From positions 1-64,000 of the forward strand of contig SVGU01000001.1 of the NCBI GenBank assembly GCA_015056155.1: a stretch of DNA of 64,000 nt, in the 5' to 3' direction. Below the pieces are notes generated by a model. That model saw only the letters and a list, made by a program, of their open reading frames with translations. It was not told where the DNA came from and ran no database searches. Positions 1 to 7,642 of the stretch are shown here, in pieces. Made by a program: the position numbers and the translations under genes. The stretch's first letter is position 1. Each line of letters starts with the position of its first letter. This DNA is from Clostridiales bacterium. GTDB lineage: Bacteria; Bacillota; Clostridia; Christensenellales; Aristaeellaceae.

Positions 1-50
1 TCGGCTGGTACAAGGTCTTCGATGGTGATCATGTGTAGCTTGAGCTGCAT
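1..50 (-). CDS. IS transposase, N-terminal fragment cut by window edge
   Basis: Reading the minus strand from 50 downwards gives ATG and 15 further codons ending in ITIEDLVPA before the window edge. A start followed within a few residues by 'IEDLVP' is typical of the beginning of IS1182/DUF772-type transposases, where the motif precedes 'xxHFLRK'. A good ribosome binding site (GAGGAAC, reading minus) lies directly upstream. Only 16 residues are visible, so the family call rests on a short match and on the broken gene next to it. Confidence 0.5.
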   Translation of the reverse strand, partial: MQLKLHMITIEDLVPA

Positions 51-120
51 GTTCCTCGCCCCTTGTGGCTTTTCTCTATTTTACCACATTAGGGTGCCAG
101 ATGGTAGGTTTGTCAACAAG
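1..120. mobile_element. Terminal part of an insertion sequence
   Basis: The minus-strand transposase start is followed by about 70 bp of AT-richer sequence. After roughly position 120 the reading frame of an ADP-ribosylglycohydrolase begins abruptly in mid-gene. The stretch near 107-120 (TTGTTGACAAACC on the minus strand) is a plausible outer terminal repeat. The exact boundary and any target duplication cannot be fixed because the other end is outside the window. Confidence 0.45.
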
Positions 121-125
121 CCCAT

Positions 126-593
126 ATGGCATTGGAGTTGGCCAAGCAGTCAGCAGAGGTCACGCACAACCACCCGGAGGGAATCAAAGGAGCGCAAGCT
201 GTTGCAGCAGCCATCTACTTAGCTCGCACCGGCGAAAGCAAGGATGGCATACGCAAGTACATCAATCAGCACTTCTACCCGCTTACCCGAACGGTAGATG
301 AAATCAGACCCAGGTATTCCTTCGATGAATCCTGCCATGGTACTGTGCCACAGGCAATCACAGCATTCCTTGAATCGGTCGGTTTCGAGGATGCTCTACG
401 AACGGCTGTATCGCTTGGCGGTGACTGTGATACCCTGACTGACATTACCTGCGCCATTGCATGGGCTTTCTATTCCAGGTCTGGTGTTGATGCGACAATG
501 ACGAAGCTGCAAGATAATGCTTTGAAACTGTTGAATCCTGATCTGAGGCAGATTGTTGATGAATGGGAGAATCGTTACAGCAAGACGAAGTAA
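126..593 (+). pseudogene. ADP-ribosylglycohydrolase, N-terminally truncated
   Basis: The 155-residue frame matches the C-terminal half of the DraG/ADP-ribosylglycohydrolase family. It has 'THNHPEGIKGA' near its start and the metal-binding 'GGDCDTLTDI' near residues 98-107. Complete members are about 250-300 residues and carry an N-terminal 'GDxxG' metal site that is absent here. The same frame is closed by stops just upstream, and an IS end abuts the break, so the ATG at 126 is probably an internal codon rather than a native start. The remaining product lacks half the dinuclear metal site and should be inactive. The tail runs normally into a ribosome binding site for the next, also broken, gene. 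Confidence 0.8.
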
Positions 594-605
594 GGAGGAT
601 AGAGT

Positions 606-740
606 ATGAGAAAGAATCTGACTGAGTTGGTGTTCATTCTGGATCGCAGCGGCTCTATCTGCTCCGTGCGCTGCAGTAGACCGCTGGAACCAGCATGGAA
701 AGAGCGGATTGATGATGATTACAAGAAGAGAGGAGGCTAA
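606..740 (+). pseudogene. vWA-domain protein, internally deleted remnant
   Basis: A 44-residue frame follows a strong AAGGAGG site 11 bp after the glycohydrolase remnant. It opens with 'ELVFILDRSGSI', the first strand and DxSxS metal site (MIDAS) of a von Willebrand A domain. After about 20 residues it jumps to a basic tail ending 'KERIDDDYKKRGG'. Complete proteins of this sort are about 200 residues or more. The simplest reading is an in-frame internal deletion that joined the first and last codons of the gene. It is too short to fold as a vWA domain. Confidence 0.6.
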
Positions 741-1253
741 TACTATAATACTTGCTTGTGCATGGTATGGGCTTTCATTCATGGCAGCTTCAAAAGCGAG
801 ACTGCCGCCGTAACGGGGCATGGGAACATTCCTCCTATTCTGTAATAGAAAAGCCACGGTGCATCGTGTGACACATCGTGGCCAACATGTGAACTGGAAC
901 GGAAAGGCGTACCAGACTGCATAAACAAATAGCGATATGCAAGAACTCTTTCGAGACTGGCATACCGCTATTAGGGGCTACTAAACTCCAGAAACTTGTG
1001 GTATACTTGCTATAAGGGTGGCGATTTGCTAACCAGCAGAAACGAAGCAGCGTTCGTCCGGGTTCGATTCCCACGCATTTTGCTCCTGGATTCTGCTAAC
1101 ATTTTGCTAACAGGACGTAAAATCACGAGGAAAAAGAGGACAATATCGCACAACACCAAATAACACGAATTTCGGGTGTAATCCTTGTATTTCAAGGGAT
1201 TGCAAGACATGGCAAGACATCGTAGCACAGCGTGGATCAGACAATTTTCAGTG
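741..1253. other. Non-coding end of a decayed integrated element
   Basis: No convincing gene lies here. ORFs on both strands are short, overlap each other and match nothing recognisable; the minus-strand 'GIRTHGLPL' frame is the usual false protein read antisense through tRNA sequence. The stretch holds two hairpins (about 852-880 and 937-974), a T-arm-like GGGTTCGATTCCC near 1058-1070, and TGCTAAC repeats. It is more AT-rich than the chromosome to the right. An integrase gene would be expected near such an end, but none is visible. Confidence 0.55.
1027..1111. repeat. TGCTAAC direct repeats near element end
   Basis: Three copies of TGCTAAC occur at 1027-1033, 1094-1100 and 1105-1111, the last two eleven bases apart as TGCTAACATTTTGCTAAC. 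Short direct repeats next to an attachment site are typical arm-type binding sites of tyrosine integrases. The repeats are directly visible; the role is inferred. Confidence 0.45.
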
Positions 1254-1298
1254 CTCCTAAGCGGAAGGCCATGGGTTCGAATCCCGTCGGGCGTGCCA
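1254..1298 (+). other. 3' half of tRNA-Arg(CCT): probable attachment site
   Basis: The sequence reads as anticodon loop CTCCTAA (anticodon CCT), a GCGGA anticodon-stem strand, variable bases, a T arm ATGGG-TTCGAAT-CCCGT, and an acceptor strand ending GCCA. The expected 5' half is absent: upstream bases cannot pair with the anticodon or acceptor strands. A tRNA 3' half without its 5' half is the normal product of tyrosine-recombinase integration into a tRNA gene, so this is read as one att end with the element to its left. Confidence 0.6.
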
Positions 1299-1300
1299 CA

Positions 1301-1333
1301 ATGCCGTAAACGCAAAGGTTTGCGGCATTTTTT
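1301..1333 (+). terminator. Intrinsic terminator after tRNA remnant
   Basis: ATGCCGTAAAC pairs with GTTTGCGGCAT over 11 bp around a 6-nt loop and is followed by a T run. It would have terminated the original tRNA transcript. Confidence 0.75.
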
Positions 1334-1344
1334 CGTGCCGCAGA

Positions 1345-1376
1345 AAAGCTGTGCCCCCCTTTGGAGGCACAGCTTT
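1345..1376 (-). terminator. Terminator of thioredoxin reductase fusion gene
   Basis: AAAGCTGTGCC and GGCACAGCTTT form an 11-bp stem. On the minus strand it is followed by TTTTCTG, 17 bp beyond the stop codon of the gene. Confidence 0.7.
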
Positions 1377-1392
1377 CATGATGCTGCGGTTT

Positions 1393-2646
1393 TCACACGC
1401 CGGAAAGGTATTCCTCGGCCATGTGGGCGGCCATCGCGCCGTCGGCCACGGCGGTCACGACCTGCCGCAGCAGCTTCGTGCGCACGTCGCCCACCGCGTA
1501 TACGCCGGGGATGGCCGTCTCGGTGGTCTCGCCGGCGGCGATGTAGCCGTTTTCCAGCGGCAGCTGACCGGCGACGAGGTCCGTCGCAGGCTGACGGCCG
1601 ATGCTGACGAACACGCCGCCGCAGGGCAGCAGGGTCTCTTCGCTCGTTCGCACGTTCCGCAGGCGCACGCCCGTGACCACGTCGTCGTGCACCAACTCCG
1701 TCACCACGCTGTTCCAGCGGAACTCCACGTTCGCCGCCTGCATCAGCGGCTCGTGATACACCTTCGTGGCGCGCAGGGTATCGCGGCGGTGCACCACGAT
1801 GACCTTTTCCACGATGCGGCTGAGCAGCAGCGCGTCCGCCGCGGCGGAATTGCCGCCGCCCACGACCACGACCGTCTTGCCCCGGTAGAACATGCCGTCG
1901 CACGCCGCGCAGTAGGCGACGCCGCGGCCGAGCAGCTCCTGTTCGCCCGGCAGGCCGAGGGGCCGGGGATTGGCGCCCGTCGCCAGCACGACGGTCCGTG
2001 CCAGGAACGTGCCTTCGCTGCTCCGGATCACCTTGGGGCTGGATTGCAGGTTGATCCCGTGCACGTTGGCGGTCCTCGTCTTCGCGCCGAAGCGCTCCGC
2101 CTGCTTCTGCATCTGCTCCGCCAGCTCGTATCCGCCGATGCCCTCGGCAAAGCCGGGGTAGTTGTCGATCTGGTGGGTCAGCGCCATCTGGCCGCCGGCG
2201 GACATGCGCTCCAGCACCAGCGTGTCCAGTCCGGCGCGGGCCGCATACAGCGCAGCCGTGTAGCCGCCCGGGCCGCCGCCGACGATGATCATGTCATACA
2301 CATGCTGATCGTCCGCCTTTTCCTTCGCGGGCAGGACGGAGGCGAGAAATCCGTCGATATCCGCCCGGGCCGGAGGCTCGACGATCTGCCCCAGCGCCTG
2401 ACCCTCCCGATACAGCCGGAGGGTGGGGATGCGGCGGATGTCCTCCCGCTCCCGGATACCCTCGAGCTCGTCAACGTTCAGCTTCACGACCTCCATCCGG
2501 TCCGCATATTCCTCGGCGATCTGGTCATACGCCTTCTCGATCCGGCGGCAATCGCCGCACCAGGGCGCCCAGAAGTCCGCCAAGACCGTCTTTCCGCTTG
2601 CTACCAGCTCGTGGAGCTGCTGTTCGTTGATGTTCTTCGCTGACAT
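1393..2646 (-). CDS. Thioredoxin-thioredoxin reductase fusion
   Basis: A 417-residue two-domain redox enzyme. Residues 1-105 are a thioredoxin fold with active site WCGDC (29-33) and the cis-proline motif 'RRIPTL'. Residues 116-417 are an NADPH-dependent thioredoxin reductase with FAD motif GGGPGG, redox pair CAACD (Cys246, Cys249), a second GGGNS nucleotide motif and the C-terminal 'GVYAVGDV' FAD signature. The family reduces thioredoxin with NADPH in the cytoplasm; the fusion supplies its own substrate. The order (thioredoxin first) is the reverse of the mycobacterial fusion. Aspartate replaces the usual proline of WCGPC, and alanine replaces threonine in CATC. It has an AAAGGGG ribosome binding site and is divergent from the next gene. 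Confidence 0.92.
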   Translation of the reverse strand: MSAKNINEQQLHELVASGKTVLADFWAPWCGDCRRIEKAYDQIAEEYADRMEVVKLNVDELEGIREREDIRRIPTLRLYREGQALGQIVEPPARADIDGFLASVLPAKEKADDQHVYDMIIVGGGPGGYTAALYAARAGLDTLVLERMSAGGQMALTHQIDNYPGFAEGIGGYELAEQMQKQAERFGAKTRTANVHGINLQSSPKVIRSSEGTFLARTVVLATGANPRPLGLPGEQELLGRGVAYCAACDGMFYRGKTVVVVGGGNSAAADALLLSRIVEKVIVVHRRDTLRATKVYHEPLMQAANVEFRWNSVVTELVHDDVVTGVRLRNVRTSEETLLPCGGVFVSIGRQPATDLVAGQLPLENGYIAAGETTETAIPGVYAVGDVRTKLLRQVVTAVADGAMAAHMAEEYLSGV

Positions 2647-2781
2647 GATCGTTGCCCCTTTCGTTTGCGGTGTTCATTGCTGACAGGATACCACGAAATC
2701 CGGATTTTGAAACAGCGGGGGAGAAACTGTGGATAACTTTTTCTGCGCCGGACATACTGAAGAAAAAAGGAGGGGACAATT

Positions 2782-3216
2782 ATGGTTGAACAGGATACCA
2801 TCCGGCTGCTCAGGGAGTGCGACGCGGGGGTGAAGATGGGCGTTTCGTCCATCGGCGAGGTGATGGAAAGGATCGAATCGCCGGAGTTCCGCCGGGTGCT
2901 GACGGAAAGCCGCCGGAAGCATGACGAGCTCGACCGGGAACTCCGGCAGGAGCTTGCCCGCTGCGGCGATCAGGGCAAGGCGCCAAACCCCATGGCGAAG
3001 GGCATGTCCTGGATGAAGACGAACGCTATGCTGATGATGAAGCCCGGCGATCAGACCATCGCTGACCTGATGACTGACGGCTGCAACATGGGCGTCAAGT
3101 CCCTGCACAAGTACCTCAACCAGTATCGGGCCGCAGACGAAAATGCCAAAGAGATCACGAAAAAGCTCGTGAATCTGGAGCAGAAGCTGGCCGTGGACCT
3201 CCGCAGCTTCCTGTGA
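2782..3216 (+). CDS. Predicted four-helix protein of unknown function
   Basis: A 144-residue, highly helical, charged protein with no signal peptide or membrane segment. The pattern (about four amphipathic helices, repeated K/E/R heptads, the motif 'NPMAKGMSWMKTNAM' in the middle and 'LTxDGCNMGVKSL' later) resembles ferritin-like or DUF2383-type bundles, but no metal-ligand ExxH set is obvious. It starts after AGGAGGGG and stands alone, divergent from the thioredoxin reductase fusion. A stress or redox role is suggested only by that neighbour. Confidence 0.7.
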   Translation: MVEQDTIRLLRECDAGVKMGVSSIGEVMERIESPEFRRVLTESRRKHDELDRELRQELARCGDQGKAPNPMAKGMSWMKTNAMLMMKPGDQTIADLMTDGCNMGVKSLHKYLNQYRAADENAKEITKKLVNLEQKLAVDLRSFL

Positions 3217-3306
3217 TACGCCCATTATACAGCATTTCCCGGGAAAAGGGAAGGCAGTTCTGATGCGCTTCCCATCTGCCAGCTGCTCCCGGCGGGATGT
3301 TGCCCG

Positions 3307-3335
3307 TGACAAACCGGCGCGGATGGAGTATAATC
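3307..3335 (+). promoter_or_regulatory. Sigma-A-type promoter for debranching enzyme
   Basis: GTGACA, 17 bp, TATAAT, ending about 64 bp before the chosen start codon. Confidence 0.6.
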
Positions 3336-3398
3336 GGAGATACAGAGCGGATGGCGGCGCAGCGGGCTGCAAGGCCATCGGATAGGGAGGAAATACGC

Positions 3399-5348
3399 AT
3401 GAGATTCATCTATGGGCGGCAGGATATGCCGACGCTGATGCGGGCGCAGGAGAACTGCTTCCTGCTGACGAACGGGCTGGGCGGCTATATGTCCCTGTCG
3501 GCCGCGTTTTCCATGGCGCGGGGCGATCAGGGGCTGCTGGTGTCCGCACGGACCGCGCCCAACGACCGGGTGACGCTGGCGGCGCGCATGCAGGAGCGCC
3601 TGACTGTCGGCGGCGCGGAGTGCTTCCTGTCCACGCAGCAGTTTGCCGACGGCGCTGTCCCGGAGGAGGGGTATCGCTTCCTGTCGTCCTTCACGGTGGA
3701 GGACGTGCCCTGCTGGACCTATGACGTGCGGGGCGTGCATGTGGTGCGCGAGGCGGCGATGGCCTGGGGCCGGAATGCGTCAGCGGTCCGCTACACCGTG
3801 GAAAACCGCACGGGCGGGGAGTGCCTGCTGACGGTCCGTCCGTTCGTGCTGGGCTTTGAGAAGGGACATGCGCCGCGCGCGGTCTGGCCGGTCGCTGTGG
3901 AAGAGGGCTGCATCATGACCAACGATCAGCCGCTGCATATCCGTACCGATGGCGAACTGACCGCAGAGGAGCCGCGCTTTGAGGCCGCCGCCTACCTCCA
4001 CGATGCGCCCGACGGCCGCCCGGGGTGGGGGCTGATCGCCAGCGCGTGCAGCGTAACGCTGCGGGTCGCTGCGGGAGAGACGCGAACGATGGAGATCGTC
4101 CTGTCCGCAGAGCCCGACGCGCCGGACGCGCAGGAGATGATCGCGGCGCAGCGCCGGCGCATGCAGGACATCCGCGATCGTTCCGGCCTGCGGGACGTGA
4201 CGGCGCGGCAGCTTGCCTGCGCGGCGGACGCCTACATCGCCAAGCGCGCCTCCACCGGCGGAAAAACGATCCTCGCCGGCTATCCCTTCTTCGGCGACTG
4301 GGGCCGGGACACGATGATCGCCCTGCCCGGCTGCACCCTGTCGACCGGCCGGTTCGCGGATGCGAAGAGCATCCTGCGCACCTTCCTGCAATACGAGAAG
4401 GACGGCCTCGTTCCCAACCTGTTCCCCGAGGGCACGCAGGAACCGATGTACAACACCGTGGATGCGGCGCTGCTGCTGGTGAACGTGGTCTGGATGTATG
4501 TACGCAAAACGGGGGACGAGGATTTCGTCCGGGAGGCGTGGCCGGTGCTGACGCGCATCATCGATGCATACCGGCGCGGCACGCATCACGGCATCGGCAT
4601 GGACGCGGACGGTCTGATCCATGCCGGGCAGGGGCTGGATCAGGTGACGTGGATGGACGTGCGGGTCGGGGAGATCCTGCCCACGCCGCGCCACGGAAAG
4701 CCGGTGGAGATCAACGCCTACTGGTACAGCGCGCTGCGGGTGATGGAGGCGCTGGCGCCGCTGATGGGGCAGGACGGGGCAGCATACGGCAGCCTTGCCG
4801 GGCAGGTGCGCGCGTCCTTCATCCGCGCCTTCTGGATGGAGGAGCGGGGCTGCCTGCGCGACGTGATCTCCGGCACGGCGGCGGACGAGCAAATCCGCTG
4901 CAACCAGATCTGGGCGCTGACGATGCCCTTCACCATGCTCACCCCGGAGCAGGAGCGCCGCGTGGTCGATACGGTGTACGCGCATCTGTACACGCCCTGC
5001 GGCTTGCGGACGCTGTCGCCGGCGGACGGGCAGTACCATGGCGTCTACCGGGGCGAGCAGAAGGAGCGCGACATGGCGTATCATCAGGGTACGGCGTGGG
5101 TGTTCCCGCTGGGCGCGTACTATCTGGCGTACCTGAAGACGCGCGGCGAAACGAAGGAAGCGGCCGCCGAGGTGCGGGAGATGCTGCGCGCGATGGAGAC
5201 TGCGCTGCGCGAGGGCTGCGCAGGGCAGCTGCCGGAGATCTACGACGGCGACGCGCCGTCCTTCAGCCGGGGCTGCTTCGCGCAGGCGTGGAGCGTGGGC
5301 GAGATGCTGCGGGTGTATGAAGCGCTGGAGCTGATCGAAGGTCGGTGA
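3399..5348 (+). CDS. Glycogen debranching enzyme (amylo-alpha-1,6-glucosidase)
   Basis: A 649-residue cytoplasmic enzyme of the bacterial/archaeal GDE type. The N-terminal 280 residues are a beta-rich domain ('NGLGGYMSLS' near residue 25). The C-terminal half is an (alpha/alpha)6 barrel with 'FFGDWGRDTMIALPG' and later 'YNTVDAALLLV', 'RCNQIWALTMPF' and 'MAYHQGTAWVFPLGAYY', which are the conserved catalytic-domain blocks. It removes alpha-1,6-linked glucose at branch points of glycogen. The ORF is open from 3297, but the ATG at 3399 follows GGGAGG at proper spacing and begins with the family's usual 'xFxYGRQ', so it was preferred. No other glycogen gene is adjacent. Confidence 0.92.
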   Translation: MRFIYGRQDMPTLMRAQENCFLLTNGLGGYMSLSAAFSMARGDQGLLVSARTAPNDRVTLAARMQERLTVGGAECFLSTQQFADGAVPEEGYRFLSSFTVEDVPCWTYDVRGVHVVREAAMAWGRNASAVRYTVENRTGGECLLTVRPFVLGFEKGHAPRAVWPVAVEEGCIMTNDQPLHIRTDGELTAEEPRFEAAAYLHDAPDGRPGWGLIASACSVTLRVAAGETRTMEIVLSAEPDAPDAQEMIAAQRRRMQDIRDRSGLRDVTARQLACAADAYIAKRASTGGKTILAGYPFFGDWGRDTMIALPGCTLSTGRFADAKSILRTFLQYEKDGLVPNLFPEGTQEPMYNTVDAALLLVNVVWMYVRKTGDEDFVREAWPVLTRIIDAYRRGTHHGIGMDADGLIHAGQGLDQVTWMDVRVGEILPTPRHGKPVEINAYWYSALRVMEALAPLMGQDGAAYGSLAGQVRASFIRAFWMEERGCLRDVISGTAADEQIRCNQIWALTMPFTMLTPEQERRVVDTVYAHLYTPCGLRTLSPADGQYHGVYRGEQKERDMAYHQGTAWVFPLGAYYLAYLKTRGETKEAAAEVREMLRAMETALREGCAGQLPEIYDGDAPSFSRGCFAQAWSVGEMLRVYEALELIEGR

Positions 5349-5427
5349 GGGGGAGGATGTTCCCACCACCGTGAGTGGATTTCTCTTGAATGATTAACTT
5401 GTTCCGCAGCTCGGAGGCCGCTTTCGC

Positions 5428-5472
5428 CCGTCGAAGGGACATCGACCCGCGCGGCGCAGAGCCGCCGGGGGG
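5428..5472. repeat. Compound palindromic repeat, copy 1
   Basis: It has the pattern GTCGAAGG..ACATCGAC followed by GGCGCAGAGCCGCC and a G run. The same two-part design (a GTCGAAGAC-type palindrome, then x-CAGAG-x') recurs at 6051-6098 and 63797-63850. Confidence 0.5.
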
Positions 5473-5549
5473 AAGCGAAAAAAGCGCTTTCCCCCGGACC
5501 CCCTCGCGTCCTTAGCGAGTTGCGCGCGCGGCTGCACAGTCTGGCGGCT

Positions 5550-5608
5550 CTGGATGCCGAGGATCGCCTGAATTTACGCTTTCAGCGGAAGCGATCCTCG
5601 GCATCCAG
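5550..5608. repeat. Perfect 18-bp inverted repeat
   Basis: CTGGATGCCGAGGATCGC (5550-5567) is exactly reverse-complemented at 5591-5608, separated by 23 nt that hold an inner CTGAA/TTCAG pairing. As RNA it would form a very stable hairpin. There is no T run and no gene immediately beside it. Confidence 0.7.
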
Positions 5609-5830
5609 CGCCGCATCTTTTCCTTTGCTTGTTGCACGGCAGCCGCACAGCAGCTTGCGAAGCTGCGGCTTGCCGCGTCCTTTGGAGGCGGTGCGCGCCG
5701 CAGCCTGTCGCGTCTCTCGGGGGGAACGCGTGCGACAGCACGCCACCCCATCAGAGGCAGTAACTCCCGCACCCCACCGCAGGTGGGGGCCGCCTCCCAC
5801 TACTCCAAAGGAAAGACGAGTCCGGGCGAC

Positions 5831-5866
5831 GCTCGAACTCTGTGAGCTCGGCTCACAGATTCGAGC
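5831..5866. repeat. Long imperfect hairpin
   Basis: GCTCGAA..TCTGTGAGC pairs with GCTCACAGA.TTCGAGC around a 3-nt loop, about 16 bp with one small interruption. Confidence 0.6.
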
Positions 5867-6050
5867 CAAAGCGACTCCAACAAGGTGCATGAAGATTTCG
5901 TCCCCACGCTGCACCCAAGTGCAGCCGTGATCCGCCGTGCCTGCACGGCGGGCGCACAGCCCCGCATGGCGATGCCGCACGAGTGCGTCGCGGGGCGTCT
6001 GTCACGCCCCGTGACCCCTGCAAAGGAAAAGACCATAACCACCCCAAAAC

Positions 6051-6098
6051 GGGTCAAGGGTCGAAGACCCTTGCAGGGTCCCGGGACAGAGTCCCGGG
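6051..6098. repeat. Compound palindromic repeat, copy 2
   Basis: GGGTCGAAGACCC, a linking TTGCAGGGT, then CCCGGGACAGAGTCCCGGG. A close relative lies at 63797-63850. Both are preceded by CAAAGGAAAAGAC. Confidence 0.65.
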
Positions 6099-6130
6099 CC
6101 GCCGGAGGCCCCCGCGCCCCATCCCCACGC

Positions 6131-6159
6131 AAAAGGACTGCCGCAAACCACGGCAGTCC
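6131..6159 (-). terminator. Terminator of lysA
   Basis: GGACTGCCG/CGGCAGTCC stem. On the minus strand it is followed by TTTT, 16 bp past the lysA stop. Confidence 0.8.
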
Positions 6160-6174
6160 ATCATATTTACATAA

Positions 6175-7434
6175 TCAATTGAGCCCAAGCGCCCCGGCGC
6201 CCTCGTCGATGTCGAGGGTGGCGAAGTAGTCCTTGGGGGTCTCGGCGCGGCGGATGAGGCGGAAGGAGCCGTCCTCGCGGTGGAGGACTTCGGCGGAGCG
6301 GAGGCGGCCGTTGTAGTTGTAGCCCATGGCGTGACCGTGGGCGCCGGTGTCATGGATGACGAGCAGGTCGCCCTCGGCGATCTCGGGCAGCATGCGGTCG
6401 ATGGCGAACTTGTCGTTGTTCTCGCACAGGCAGCCGGTCACGTCGTAGAGGTGGTCGCAGGGCTGATCGGCCTTGCCGCAGACGGTGATGTGGTGGTACG
6501 CGCCGTACATCGCCGGGCGCATCAGGTTGGCGGCACAGGCGTCCACGCCGATATAGTGCTTGTAGGTGTCCTTGTGGTGGATGGCATGGGTCACCAGCCA
6601 GCCGATGGGGCCGGTCATCCAGCGGCCCAGCTCGGTCTTGATGGCCACGCCGCCCTCGGGGAAGACGGCCTCGTAGGCTTGGCGCACGCCCTCGCCCACG
6701 GCGAAGATATCGGTCTTGTGCGCGTCGGGCAGGTAGGGGATGCCCACGCCGCCGGAGAGGTTGATGAAGTCCAGCGTCAGACCGGTCTCTGCGGCCAGGT
6801 CGCGCCCGACGGCAAAGAGGATCTTCGCCAGGGCGGGATAGTAGCCGTCGTCGGTGTTGTTGGAGGACAGGAAGGAATGCAGGCCGAAGCGCTTTGCGCC
6901 CTTCGCCTTGAGGATGCGCAGACCCTCCTGCAGCTGGGCGTAGGTGAAGCCGTACTTGGCGTCGCCGGGATTGCCCATGATCTCCGTACCGATGCGGAAA
7001 TCGCCGCCGGGATTGTAGCGGCAGCAGACAGTCTCCGGGATGCCGCCGTGCTGCTCGAGGATGTCGATGTGGGTGATGTCGTCAAGGTTGATGTACGCGC
7101 CGACGGCCCGGGCGTGGTCGAACTCCTCATAGGGCATGGCGTTGGCGGAGAACATCACGTCGCGGCCGGAGAAGCCGCAGCATTCGGCGAGCATCAGCTC
7201 CGTTTCGCTGGAGCAGTCCACGCCGCAGCCCTCCTCCTTCAGGATGCGGAGGATGGCGGGGTTGGGCAGCGCCTTGACGGCAAAGTATTCCTGAAAATCG
7301 CTGCACCAGGAAAACGCCTTCTTCAGGTCGCGGGCGTTGCGGCGCAGACCGGCTTCGTCGTAGAGGTGGAAGGGGGTGGCAAACCGGGCGGCAGCCTGCT
7401 CAAACACGCTGTCCGGCAGAGAAAAATTCGGCAT
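6175..7434 (-). CDS. lysA: Diaminopimelate decarboxylase
   Basis: A PLP-dependent fold-III decarboxylase of about 420 residues that converts meso-diaminopimelate to lysine and CO2. The PLP lysine sits in 'EYFAVKALPNP' near residue 50. Further family blocks are 'GCGVDCSSETE', the glycine loop 'LSGGVGIPY' and the inter-subunit active-site 'CxxNDKFA'. Three in-frame starts cluster at the front (GTG 7443, ATG 7440, ATG 7434). GGAG lies only 2 nt before the second but 8 nt before the third, so 7434 was chosen. It is a single-gene unit with its own promoter and terminator. The non-canonical C-terminus and 'LHSFLSSN' block place it in the long clostridial branch; a carboxynorspermidine decarboxylase is the main alternative. 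Confidence 0.85.
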   Translation of the reverse strand: MPNFSLPDSVFEQAAARFATPFHLYDEAGLRRNARDLKKAFSWCSDFQEYFAVKALPNPAILRILKEEGCGVDCSSETELMLAECCGFSGRDVMFSANAMPYEEFDHARAVGAYINLDDITHIDILEQHGGIPETVCCRYNPGGDFRIGTEIMGNPGDAKYGFTYAQLQEGLRILKAKGAKRFGLHSFLSSNNTDDGYYPALAKILFAVGRDLAAETGLTLDFINLSGGVGIPYLPDAHKTDIFAVGEGVRQAYEAVFPEGGVAIKTELGRWMTGPIGWLVTHAIHHKDTYKHYIGVDACAANLMRPAMYGAYHHITVCGKADQPCDHLYDVTGCLCENNDKFAIDRMLPEIAEGDLLVIHDTGAHGHAMGYNYNGRLRSAEVLHREDGSFRLIRRAETPKDYFATLDIDEGAGALGLN

Positions 7435-7473
7435 AATCATCACTCCGGCGATTCAGTAGTGGTTTTCCTGCTC

Positions 7474-7502
7474 AATATAGCACAACCGGACGGGAAGTGC
7501 AA
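7474..7502 (-). promoter_or_regulatory. Promoter of lysA
   Basis: On the minus strand TTGCAC, 17 bp, TATATT. Confidence 0.65.
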
Positions 7503-7545
7503 GTGTTTTGGATGTTCCTGTCATCCGCGGGGGAGAATCCTGCCG

Positions 7546-7574
7546 TTGCCCTGCGTTGGTAAGTGTGGTACAAT
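7546..7574 (+). promoter_or_regulatory. Promoter of SPFH-domain gene
   Basis: TTGCCC, 17 bp, TACAAT, about 68 bp ahead of the ATG at 7643. Confidence 0.6.
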
Positions 7575-7642
7575 GTTGCATATCCTTCCGGCCGGAGAGC
7601 GAAGACGGCGCGGAAGAACGGGATACCGAAGGAGAGATCAGC

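Larger units (their letters stand above)
5349..6130. other. 780-bp non-coding region rich in palindromes
   Basis: No credible gene: all ORFs here are arginine/proline-rich artefacts without ribosome binding sites. The stretch is packed with inverted repeats: 5428-5472, GGGGGAAGCG-A6-GCGCTTTCCCCC near 5466-5495, 5550-5608, 5831-5866, and several small stems between 5910 and 6020. The run CAAAGGAAAAG occurs directly at 6021 and inverted near 5629. It looks like an accumulation of intergenic repeat units rather than one RNA gene, though a structured RNA cannot be excluded. Confidence 0.65.

Noticed and set aside
396-857. Minus-strand ORF with a good AGGAGGAA site near 825
   Set aside because: The product matches nothing and most of it is antisense to the glycohydrolase remnant; the site is likely chance.
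1254-1298. Intact tRNA-Arg gene
   Set aside because: No 5' half, D arm or pairing acceptor strand exists upstream, so only a 3' half is present.
1010-1315. Minus-strand protein containing 'GIRTHGLPLRS'
   Set aside because: This is the well-known false peptide produced by reading antisense through tRNA sequence; it overlaps the tRNA-Arg remnant.
5520-5980. Overlapping ORFs of 60-136 residues in the palindrome-rich region
   Set aside because: No ribosome binding sites, arginine/proline/serine-rich composition on both strands, and stems across the frames explain the openness.
5428-6098. CRISPR array
   Set aside because: The repeats are few, unequal in length and unevenly spaced, with no constant spacer size and no cas genes.
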